Position numbers and translations under genes: made by a program
In this document: in pieces, positions 15,367-25,217 of the stretch
How the letters are laid out: each line of letters starts with the position of its first letter
Numbering within the stretch: the first letter of the stretch is position 1
Notes under the pieces: generated by a model
Database searches by the model: none
What the model saw: the letters and a program-made list of their open reading frames with translations, nothing else
What the model was told of the DNA's origin: nothing
Source: Planctomycetota bacterium
GTDB lineage: Bacteria > Planctomycetota > Planctomycetia > Planctomycetales > Planctomycetaceae
Reading direction: 5' to 3'
Assembly (NCBI GenBank): GCA_018242525.1
Contig: JAFEBS010000055.1
Location: 1-37,418, forward strand
DNA length: 37,418 nt

Positions 15367-15395
15367 TCTGCTCTAACCGATTGAGCTACGGTCCC
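15356..15395 (-). pseudogene. 5' half of a CAU-anticodon tRNA, cut at the anticodon loop
   Basis: Read on the minus strand from 15395: acceptor GGGACCG, TA, D arm GCTC-AATCGGTTA-GAGC, A, anticodon stem GAGGA, loop CTCATAA (CAT anticodon), then T. After 15356 the sequence becomes ACTCCCC and no longer fits a tRNA. The acceptor pairs 7 of 7 with CGGTCCC, and GAGGA pairs with TCCTT, of the plus-strand 3' half at 13358-13402. Joined at the shared core they make a normal 74-base tRNA. As it stands, this copy cannot be functional. Confidence 0.88.
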
Positions 15396-15438
15396 GAAGC
15401 CTGCTTCGCAAAGGGTTGCGGGATTTCCCGAGTCGGGG

Positions 15439-15467
15439 AGTATCTCTGAGAGTAAGGCCATTGGCAA
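15439..15467 (-). promoter_or_regulatory. Sigma-70-type promoter for the tRNA
   Basis: On the minus strand, TTGCCA (15462-15467) and GATACT (15439-15444) are separated by exactly 17 bases. Initiation near 15432 would leave about 37 bases before the tRNA 5' end at 15395. This marks the right side as the original location of the tRNA gene. Confidence 0.55.
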
Positions 15468-15508
15468 GTCGGTCCGGTCTCTGACAGTCTCTGCCACAAA
15501 ATCAGCAT

Positions 15509-18112
15509 TCACTTTGGAGTGAGTTCCTCGGCCACCAGGAAACGTCGTTCCTCCAGCGAGACACCGACGCGTTTATTCTGGGCGTCGTAGGCGGTGACCG
15601 ACCAGCCGCCCGTTCGGCCTGCCAGCAGGTTTTCGGCAATCGACTTGCGGTCGAACGCTTCCAGTTTGTCGAAACGAAGTTGTGTCTGCTCGGTGCGAAT
15701 GAAGGCGAAGACTGTCGTCGTTGACTGAGGAGACTCTGTGGAATACAGGAATCTGACCTGGTAATAGGCCGCTTGCGGAACGGCCTGCCACCGAAACTCT
15801 GCTTCGTGCAGTCGCAGAATCGCGTTCTGTTTTGGCAAGCTCAGTTGGATTTCTTCAGCCAGTCGAACGTGTGCTGGGGGAAGCTGGATCCGATTGCCTT
15901 GAATCGTCACTTCGGCCGGCCAGTGGTCCGTTTCAATCTGCATCAGTCCCATGAACCGACCGCTCTCGCCGGTCCAGCGAGCCGTGTTTCCTGCAAACGT
16001 CAGGCGATAGCGTCCATCCAGAACGCCCACGAACGCGCGTCGCTCGGGGTTTAATCGCGTGATCCGGGGTAACCGATGAGGCAGCTTCTCGTCGGGGTTG
16101 GCCACGTCTACGTCGCACAGGATCAGCCGGATTCCCATCACGACATCTGCCGGAATTGGCGCGCCATCCAGCGAGAACTCGATTCCTCCGGTTGACTGAG
16201 GGAACTTGTTCGGCTCCAACCGGGCAAGATCACTGCAGAGGTCGGCGACCAGCCGACATTCTTCTCCGCTGAGGTCACTGCCGGTCGGCAATGACGCACC
16301 AAGATACGAAGAAACGCCGCTGTAATAGGGATAGACCTTTCGAAAAAAGCCGAAGGCACTTTCATACGCCGCGATGGCCTGGGCCGTGTTCCCGTCGGAT
16401 TCCCTTTGTCGTCCCAACGCCATGGCGGCCTTGCCCCGCGTCCAGAGGGCCTGGGACTCATCGTTGACCAGGGTGCTGAATTCTTCCGCGGTTCCTTTCG
16501 GCAGAGAATAGAGGAAGTCGGGGGCGAAGCGCAAATCCGGTCGCCCCTCTGCCAAGACAAGTTTGACGGCCGCCAGGGTTTCTTCAGCCTCCATTCGTCT
16601 GTCCTCGGGAACACCGTGTTCCAGGGCCAGTTCCAGCCGTTGGCGCACTAGCTTCAGATTGGCACTGGGACGGGCGTGCCAGATGTCGATCGCACCGGAC
16701 GGATCGGCGGCTCTCTCACGTGAGACGAGTGCCTGGGCGATCAGATAGTCCCGCGCACCAAATGAAACCGTCGGGTCGAGTTCCACCACCTTCAGGGCCA
16801 GATCCAGGTTCTCGGCGGGACGGTCACTCAGCCGACACGTCTGCACGATGCGATCGATCAATTGCCGTTGCTGAGACTCCGTTCCTTTCGTCCAGGCTCG
16901 TGAATAGACCTGGGCAGCAGCGCGTGCGTTTCCTGTCGCGAGTTCCTCGTCCCCCCAGGCGACCAGATCTTCGTAGGATCGATTGAACAGTTGCGAAGCG
17001 AGCAGCAATGAAACGGCGGCGGCCAGACCAGCGGTGGCGGCCAGTTTCCAGTGCCGCCGACTCCACCGGAAGGCGATCGAGAACCAGCCGGGGTGTCGCG
17101 CCTTGAGTGGCTCCCCAGCCTCATAGCGTCGCAGGTCCTCAAGCAGGGCACCGACGTTGGCATACCGCGCCGCGGGATCCTTCTGCAGGCATTTGAGGCA
17201 GATCGTTTCCAGGTCACGAGGAATCCGTCGGTCGAATCGGCGCGGCGGATCAGGCTCGTGATGCAGCAGCTTGACGAGCAGATCAGCCGGCGAGCGGGCC
17301 TGAAACGCCGGTCGCCCGGTCAGCATTTCGTAAAGCAGCAATCCCAGGGCGTGAATGTCCGTCGCCTCTCCCACATGCGCGGCTTCTCCGCGTGCCTGTT
17401 CGGGAGCCATATACTGCGGGGTTCCCAGCACTTCTCCGGTCTGAGTCAGCGCCGAGTCCCGGTGTATCTGTCGGGCCAGGCCAAAGTCGGTGACAAACGC
17501 ATGCCCCTGATGGTTCAGCAGGATGTTTGCCGGCTTCAGATCGCGGTGAACGATGCCGTGCTTGTGAGCGTGCTGCACCGCCGACGCGATCTGCTTGAAC
17601 AGTTCGACCGACTGGGTTGGCGAGAGCGGTCCGGTGCTGAGTCGCTGCGTTAACGGCTCGCCATCGACGTAGTCCATTGTGAAGTAGGGTTCGCCGTCGG
17701 CATCTCCGATCTCATGGATTGCCACAATATGCGGGTGCCGGAGCCTGGCCAGGTGCTGGGCTTCGTGCAGGAAGCGATCAACCAGACTGCGAAATGTCTG
17801 ATGATTCGGACGCAGCACCTTGATGGCGACGTCACGATTCAAGGATTGCTGCCGAGCAAGATATACCACCCCCATTCCGCCATGACCAAGTTCTCGTTCG
17901 ATCTTGTAGTCGACGGGCAGTTGAGGCGGGTTGCGCTGTTGTTCCCGCGCGTCCTGAGTGGCAATCACCGTTCCATCGAGGAAGTCACGCAGAGCGGCAT
18001 TGCCTGCCAAGGCCTGCTCAAACTCGTCCGCCAGCGATTCCGGAACAGCGACCTTTTCGCCGGCGATGTGTCGTTCCAGCAGTTGATTCAACGTGTCGTC
18101 GCTGCGTGTCAT
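15509..18112 (-). CDS. Membrane Ser/Thr protein kinase with large C-terminal domain
   Basis: This is an 867-residue Hanks-type kinase. Residues about 70-335 carry the kinase domain: glycine loop LGHGGMGVVY (75-84), ATP-binding Lys98 in VAIKVL, catalytic HRDLKPAN (189-196) and DFG (209-211), followed by TPQYMAPEQA. One membrane segment lies near 356-376. The C-terminal ~490 residues are extracytoplasmic or on the far side of the membrane. They begin with TPR-like helices (DEELATGNARAAAQVYSRAW) and end in a beta-rich domain. The gene overlaps the sigma factor gene by 4 bases (ATGA), so the pair is co-translated. Kinase phosphorylation of the sigma factor or its partners is a known theme for planctomycete ECF groups and is inferred here. 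Confidence 0.93.
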   Translation of the reverse strand: MTRSDDTLNQLLERHIAGEKVAVPESLADEFEQALAGNAALRDFLDGTVIATQDAREQQRNPPQLPVDYKIERELGHGGMGVVYLARQQSLNRDVAIKVLRPNHQTFRSLVDRFLHEAQHLARLRHPHIVAIHEIGDADGEPYFTMDYVDGEPLTQRLSTGPLSPTQSVELFKQIASAVQHAHKHGIVHRDLKPANILLNHQGHAFVTDFGLARQIHRDSALTQTGEVLGTPQYMAPEQARGEAAHVGEATDIHALGLLLYEMLTGRPAFQARSPADLLVKLLHHEPDPPRRFDRRIPRDLETICLKCLQKDPAARYANVGALLEDLRRYEAGEPLKARHPGWFSIAFRWSRRHWKLAATAGLAAAVSLLLASQLFNRSYEDLVAWGDEELATGNARAAAQVYSRAWTKGTESQQRQLIDRIVQTCRLSDRPAENLDLALKVVELDPTVSFGARDYLIAQALVSRERAADPSGAIDIWHARPSANLKLVRQRLELALEHGVPEDRRMEAEETLAAVKLVLAEGRPDLRFAPDFLYSLPKGTAEEFSTLVNDESQALWTRGKAAMALGRQRESDGNTAQAIAAYESAFGFFRKVYPYYSGVSSYLGASLPTGSDLSGEECRLVADLCSDLARLEPNKFPQSTGGIEFSLDGAPIPADVVMGIRLILCDVDVANPDEKLPHRLPRITRLNPERRAFVGVLDGRYRLTFAGNTARWTGESGRFMGLMQIETDHWPAEVTIQGNRIQLPPAHVRLAEEIQLSLPKQNAILRLHEAEFRWQAVPQAAYYQVRFLYSTESPQSTTTVFAFIRTEQTQLRFDKLEAFDRKSIAENLLAGRTGGWSVTAYDAQNKRVGVSLEERRFLVAEELTPK

Positions 18113-18678
18113 GACGTTGACTCCTTGCCAGACTTCAGATGTTTGCCGAGTTCAACAAGCGCCCGCGAGAGCAGGTTGCGGATGGCTCCCGCCGAGCGTT
18201 GCATCCGTTCTGCCGCCTCCTCAGCCGAGAGCCCCTGAAAGTATCTCAGCAGGATGACTTCCCGATGCTCGTCCGAAAGTTGTGCGATCGCTGCTTGCAG
18301 TCGTTCGCGGTTCTCGGCCCGAGCCAACGCCGTCACCGGACCTGTCGGTGCCGACTGAGGAACCTCGTGGACCTGCCGCTTGGCGGCCGTGAAATAGTCA
18401 TGTGCATCTCGGAGTCGATGATCGATGATGCGGCACATCCATCGTAGAAAGGCACCGTCGTCTGTGTAATCAAAGGTCGAAAAACTTTGCCACGCTGCGG
18501 CGTAAGAATCCTGCAAGACGTCCTGCGGTTCAACTCGCGTCCGCAGTCGTTCGCCCAATCGGGCCGCGATGAACACCAGCAGACGCTCGGTATGAATCGA
18601 AAAGAGTTCGTCAAATGCGGCCTGATCACCGGCCTTGGCGCGTCGCCAGAGTTCGTGTGTGACGGAGATGGGAGACAT
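18109..18678 (-). CDS. ECF-type RNA polymerase sigma factor
   Basis: Starting at the ATG at 18676-18678, preceded by GGGAGG 9 bases away, the protein has 189 residues. Region 2 includes 'AFDELFSIHTERLLVFIAA' and VEPQDVLQDSYAAAWQSF. Region 4 includes 'LSDEHREVILLRYFQGLSAE' followed by AERMQRSAGAIRNLLSRAL. There is no anti-sigma gene. Instead the gene is coupled to a Ser/Thr kinase with a membrane segment, as in the planctomycete-specific ECF groups where the kinase replaces the anti-sigma factor. It probably directs transcription of a signal-responsive regulon not visible here. Confidence 0.93.
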   Translation of the reverse strand: MSPISVTHELWRRAKAGDQAAFDELFSIHTERLLVFIAARLGERLRTRVEPQDVLQDSYAAAWQSFSTFDYTDDGAFLRWMCRIIDHRLRDAHDYFTAAKRQVHEVPQSAPTGPVTALARAENRERLQAAIAQLSDEHREVILLRYFQGLSAEEAAERMQRSAGAIRNLLSRALVELGKHLKSGKESTS

Positions 18679-19038
18679 CAAGCTGAGCCTCCCAGTTGAC
18701 GACAATCGATCGCCGCAGGCCATGCAGGAGCACAAGCGAAAGGTGACGAGCAGTTGAGATGGCAGACCGCCAGGCACGCTTCAAAAAGTCCTTTGATCGA
18801 GATCATGACTCGTCTGCTCCTGCCAGTTGATCTCAGGAACCACTGATCATCGATGTTATCGAGTACTGCAGGGGCAAATTCCACCATGCCAAGTCTCAGC
18901 TACGGAACCATTTTTGCCGAATGCCACCGTTCCCGGTCAACCCTCGAATCACTTTTGAGTCGTTGATGCGACGTGGAGCGGCTTCTCGGTGGAAGTTGAA
19001 AAAACGAGTTCATTCTCAATTGGTCGGCCCGATCCTGG
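18679..19038. other. Intergenic, no gene seen
   Basis: The 360 bases upstream of the sigma factor hold short open frames on both strands, without ribosome-binding sites or recognisable products. The region should contain the sigma operon promoter, but no clear -35/-10 pair was found. Confidence 0.4.
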
Positions 19039-19806
19039 TCAAGAAAGAGTGGTTTCTGCAGCGACATTCTTCTTCCGGAAGCGCGGTACCAGCATGGGCA
19101 CGCGGCGTTGATAGTCGGCATATACCCGATGCAATGCGATGAGATCATTTTCTTCCAGTCGAATCGCCATCAGGATGTACACCGTCAATGCCGCAGCAAA
19201 CAACATGTGTGCGGCCGTCATCGTGGGCGTTGCCCAGAAGGTCATCAACCAACCGACATACAGAGGATGACGTACCAACCGATACGGCCCCGGTGTTACA
19301 AAGGGAAGTGATGTATATGGTCGTCCTTGAAAGTAGAACCAGACCTGCCGCAACCCAAACAGATCGAAGTGATTGATCAGGAAGGTCGTCACCAGAACCG
19401 TCAGCCAACCGATGGAAAACACGAGCCACAGGACGACACACGTCCACCCGTGCTCGACATGCCAGACAAGCCCTCCCATCGGTCTCCAGTGCCAATAGAG
19501 CAGGGCAAGCGCCAGGTTGGCAGCAAGCACATAGGTACTGCGTTCCATTGGCTCGGGAATCCAGCGAGTCAGCCACCGTTTGAAGGCTGGCCGCGCCATG
19601 ACGCTGTGCTGCACGCCAAATATGGCTACCAGCGCCAAGTTGATAATCACAGCCTGCGCAGACATATCCAATCCTGGTTTGTCGAACGCCGCGTCAAGAC
19701 GTGTCGGAGTTAGAAAGCCTCCGACAAACCCGATGCCGTAGAGAAAGACGCCCAGAAACATCGAATAACACGCAAACCCGTACGCCAGAACCAGTAAACG
19801 CTTCAT
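19039..19806 (-). CDS. mddA: Methanethiol S-methyltransferase-like membrane protein (MddA-like)
   Basis: The ATG at 19804-19806 has a GAGGT ribosome-binding site 4 bases upstream and gives 255 residues with about six membrane segments. The signature region 'NHFDLFGLRQVWFYFQGRPYT' (about residues 140-160) is followed by TPGPYRLVRHPLYVGWLMTFWATP and RLEENDLIALHRVYADYQRRVP. This is the pattern of the MddA group within the isoprenylcysteine methyltransferase/NnrU-like superfamily. MddA converts methanethiol to dimethyl sulfide using SAM. The RHPLY and EE residues belong to the SAM/substrate site of the superfamily. A related membrane methyltransferase of different specificity cannot be excluded. 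It stands alone, divergent from the redB-like gene. Confidence 0.75.
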   Translation of the reverse strand: MKRLLVLAYGFACYSMFLGVFLYGIGFVGGFLTPTRLDAAFDKPGLDMSAQAVIINLALVAIFGVQHSVMARPAFKRWLTRWIPEPMERSTYVLAANLALALLYWHWRPMGGLVWHVEHGWTCVVLWLVFSIGWLTVLVTTFLINHFDLFGLRQVWFYFQGRPYTSLPFVTPGPYRLVRHPLYVGWLMTFWATPTMTAAHMLFAAALTVYILMAIRLEENDLIALHRVYADYQRRVPMLVPRFRKKNVAAETTLS

Positions 19807-20244
19807 CGTTACCTCGCTTTCCGGTTGACTGTCGGTCGCCGCGGAATTGTTGCTCCGCCAGCTGAACCACTGGTGAATTGAGTTTCTCAACGAACAGCGG
19901 AAACCCCGTCAATCCGTGTCGCAGTTTTTTGCTCTTTTTTCCGGCGATCTCCAGTCCGAGCGACCCGTTGTCGACGCTGACAACGTCGGACTCTCTGTTT
20001 GGCAATAATCTTGAACTCTTCGCCTGCGCAACCCCGTTACACCGCAATTTGGAAATGGGCTTGGCGTGGTAAACCACAGTCTCGATCTGTGGTCCGACCA
20101 GAACTCAAAACAGAGGTATGTTTCCAAAAGGCAACACGTTCCGAACGGGACGAAGGCGTGACGAGCCAAGAACTTTGTTTGATTCACCCGCGGAAGCAAT
20201 CATCCACGAAGAGCGACTGATTCGTGTGGTGAACTGAGGAATCG
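19807..20244. promoter_or_regulatory. Divergent intergenic region with inverted repeat
   Basis: These 438 bases lie between two divergent genes and show no supported frame. A perfect inverted repeat ACCACAG-TCTCGAT-CTGTGGT at 20073-20093 is a possible operator or hairpin. T-rich patches occur near 19922-19942. Confidence 0.4.
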
Positions 20245-20883
20245 ATGCCCATCAAATCTTTGTCGGCGTGGCCGCTGGTGACTGCACTGTGGGTGTGTGG
20301 TGTCGTGCTGGGAACGGCGCAACTGATTGACTTCAGTTCCGCTCCCGGTCGGAAGCAATCCACTCCACAGTCGTGGCCAGTGACCACGGAAATCACTCGT
20401 TCAACATCGCGGGCAACACTGGTCATGTTCGTTCATCCCAGGTGCGCCTGCTCGCTTGCCAGTCTCCACGAATTGGCTCGGCTGGCCGCGGTGTCTCATG
20501 ACCGGATCGACTTCAAGGTCCTGTTTGTCGAACCGCCGGGTGCCGGACCGGACTGGCATCGGTCAGCGCTGTGGGACCAGGCCCAGACCATTCCGCGGCT
20601 TTCGGTGGGAACGGATCGAGGCGGCGTCCTGGCCACCCGATTTGGTGTTACCACGTCCGGGCATTGCTTTGTCTATGACGTTGCTGGCGACCTGGTCTTC
20701 AGCGGTGGGATTACGGCAGGTCGCGGGCACGAAGGAGACAGTCCCGGCCAGTCGATGATTCGATCACTGACCGGTCAACCTGCCACAGATCGCCTCAACG
20801 AATGTGCAACTTTTGGCTGTCCGCTGTTCGCAGATCAGTCGCAATCAGAAACTCCAACCCTCAAAACGGCGCAAGCCAGGTAG
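20245..20883 (+). CDS. RedB-like membrane-anchored thioredoxin-fold protein
   Basis: This 212-residue protein starts at an ATG with GAGGA 5 bases upstream. A membrane segment (about residues 9-28) is followed by a thioredoxin-like fold with the unusual motif HPRCACS (C67, C69) in place of CxxC. It then has 'RIDFKVLFVEPPGAGPDWHR' and TSGHCFVYDVAGDLVFSGGIT followed by RGHEGDS, ending with FGCPLF. This matches my memory of RedB-type proteins found in several phyla. CxC can bind metal or act as a weak disulfide centre. The hybrid histidine kinase starts 4 bases after its stop, so it probably senses or tunes signals for that kinase. The exact function is unknown. Confidence 0.75.
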   Translation: MPIKSLSAWPLVTALWVCGVVLGTAQLIDFSSAPGRKQSTPQSWPVTTEITRSTSRATLVMFVHPRCACSLASLHELARLAAVSHDRIDFKVLFVEPPGAGPDWHRSALWDQAQTIPRLSVGTDRGGVLATRFGVTTSGHCFVYDVAGDLVFSGGITAGRGHEGDSPGQSMIRSLTGQPATDRLNECATFGCPLFADQSQSETPTLKTAQAR

Positions 20884-20887
20884 TCGC

Positions 20888-23557
<2,670 letters not shown>

Positions 23558-23749
23558 CGTTGATCGCTCGGCCAAAATCACTTCGCATTAATCAGTCGGC
23601 CCCATCTGGTCATTCGACTGGCGGTTATTGCCCGAGCGAGAAGCTGCAAGTCGGCGATGAAATCACAGTGCGAATGATCGAATCCGACAGCTGCGATCCT
23701 CCGCCGGATCATCCACAGTCTCCTGAAATCCCGCCGTGGCGCTTCCATT

Positions 23750-23826
23750 GTGAGCCGCAAGGCGCTAGCCGCGGGTGTATCCACAATGGTGTCGGAAGAA
23801 CCGGTGGCTAGCGCCGTGCCGCTCAC
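23750..23826. repeat. REP-like palindromic repeat, copy 1
   Basis: A 77-base imperfect palindrome. The left arm 23750-23770 (GTGAGCCGCAAGGCGCTAGCC) matches the reverse complement of the right arm 23806-23826 at 19 of 21 positions. Copy 2 at 23931-23986 shares GGTGTATC, GAAGAACCGG and the right arm. It resembles intergenic repeats I associate with planctomycete genomes. Confidence 0.75.
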
Positions 23827-23836
23827 GGGAGAGGGA

Positions 23837-23885
23837 GGAGACCTGCGGTCAGGCGTTTCGGCGGGGTCGGGAGACCCGCGCCGAG
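23837..23885. repeat. 49-bp dispersed repeat, chromosomal copy
   Basis: Matches 2822-2870 in the prophage at 48 of 49 positions (one A/G difference). It lies between the two REP-like copies. Confidence 0.85.
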
Positions 23886-23930
23886 CATGGGCATCGGGAA
23901 ACTCCCGCTCTGACGCTTCGGGTTAATAAA

Positions 23931-23986
23931 GCTAGCCGCTGGTGTATCGTACCCGAAGAACCGGCGGCTAGCGCCTTGCCGCTCAC
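23931..23986. repeat. REP-like palindromic repeat, copy 2
   Basis: Starts GCTAGCCGCTGGTGTATC and ends GGCTAGCGCCTTGCCGCTCAC. It shares its left stem, the GGTGTATC block and its right arm with copy 1. The outer left arm is shorter here, and the centre is about 8 bases shorter than in copy 1. Confidence 0.7.
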
Positions 23987-24171
23987 TGGATCGCTGGATT
24001 TGACAGCCATGTTTCATCGCGCCATCAATAACATGTGCCGCCCACCATGACAAACTGCGATCGACGTGACACAGCGCGTGCAGTCTGCAAAACACGCCGG
24101 TATGATGACGAGCCAACGGGTGGGGTCTTCCATCCGCCCACGAAATCGAACCGCCTGCAGCAGGAATTCGC

Positions 24172-25185
24172 ATGTCCCCGACTGGTCCTTCGCCCGGATT
24201 ATTCTTCGAGACCATCAATGGATTTCAACGGACGCAAGCCCTGCGCAGTGCGATTGAAATCGATCTGTTTTCCCACCTGGCCGACGGGCCGGAAACAGCC
24301 GAAGTACTGGCGGAGAGGTGTCAGGCGGCCGTGCGCGGCGTGCGGATCCTGGCGGACTATCTGAGCATCGTCGGGTTCCTGGCCAAGTCGGGCGACCGGT
24401 ATGCACTCACCCCGGATACGGCGATGTTTTTGACTCGGCAGTCACCGGCTTACCTGGGCGGAACCGTTGAATTCCTGCTGACTCCCTCATTGGTGGACTG
24501 CTATCAGCAGCTTCCCGCCGCCGTCCGCAAAGGGGGGACCGCCGTCTCTGACGAGGGAACCGTTTCTGAGAACAATCCGGTCTGGGTGGACTTTGCCCGG
24601 GCGATGTCGCCGCTGATGCAACTGCCGGCGCAATTGCTAGTCGGGTTGATTGGCGGTGAAACGTCGCAACCGCTGCGTGTGCTGGATGTGGCCGCTGGTC
24701 ACGGATTGTTTGGAATCACCGTTGCCCAACGTTATCCGCAATCGCAGATCACCGCACTCGACTGGCACAATGTCCTGACGGTCGCTCATGAACACGCGTG
24801 CCAGGCAGGAGTGCAGGAGCGGTACCAACTGCGGCCGGGAAGCGCTTTCGATACGGACTGGGGTGGTCCGTATGATGTCGTCCTGCTGACCAACTTCTTC
24901 CATCACTTTGATGAGCCGACCTGCGAACAGATCGCCGGACGCGCACGCGCCGCGCTGGCACCCGGCGGTCGCGCGATCACGCTGGAGTTCATCCCGAACG
25001 AGGACCGCATTACGCCGCCGATGACAGCCACGTTCGCTTTGACAATGCTCGCGACCACGGCCCGCGGCGACGCTTACACGTTTGCCCAGTACGATCAGAT
25101 TTTCACTCAAGCAGGATTCCGTCGCAACGAGTTTCACCCATTACCACCGACCATGCAGCAGGCGATCGTTTCGTATCGGGATTGA
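24172..25185 (+). CDS. SAM-dependent O-methyltransferase (Methyltransf_2-like)
   Basis: This 337-residue protein has AGGA 7 bases before its ATG. The N-terminal helical winged-helix/dimerisation region (residues 1-95) includes 'ALRSAIEIDLFSHLADGPET' and the winged HTH 'LAERCQAAVRGVRILADYL'. The Rossmann SAM site is LDVAAGHGLFGI (about 171-182), followed by a post-I acidic residue in ITALDW and the family segment 'YDVVLLTNFFHHFDEPTC'. This is the layout of small-molecule O-methyltransferases and related enzymes in polyketide or pigment pathways. The substrate is unknown. Its stop codon overlaps a possible TTG start of the downstream rhomboid fusion. Confidence 0.85.
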   Translation: MSPTGPSPGLFFETINGFQRTQALRSAIEIDLFSHLADGPETAEVLAERCQAAVRGVRILADYLSIVGFLAKSGDRYALTPDTAMFLTRQSPAYLGGTVEFLLTPSLVDCYQQLPAAVRKGGTAVSDEGTVSENNPVWVDFARAMSPLMQLPAQLLVGLIGGETSQPLRVLDVAAGHGLFGITVAQRYPQSQITALDWHNVLTVAHEHACQAGVQERYQLRPGSAFDTDWGGPYDVVLLTNFFHHFDEPTCEQIAGRARAALAPGGRAITLEFIPNEDRITPPMTATFALTMLATTARGDAYTFAQYDQIFTQAGFRRNEFHPLPPTMQQAIVSYRD

Positions 25186-25217
25186 CCTGCAACGCTCCTG
25201 GCCGTGAGATCCAGTTC

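Larger units (their letters stand above)
23558..24171. other. Repeat-rich intergenic region
   Basis: The 614 bases between the hybrid kinase and the O-methyltransferase contain no supported gene. They hold two copies of a palindromic repeat flanking one copy of the 49-bp dispersed repeat, listed separately. The rest, including 23990-24171, shows nothing further. Confidence 0.6.

Noticed and set aside
13340..15400. Interpretation as two unrelated tRNA fragments
   Set aside because: Acceptor, anticodon and T-arm segments of the two halves are mutually complementary and end at the same 11-bp core, which chance would not give; kept as an inverted split tRNA instead.
20073..20093. Possible tRNA anticodon arm in the divergent region
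   Set aside because: Only one 7-bp stem with a 7-base loop is present; no acceptor, D or T arm could be found.
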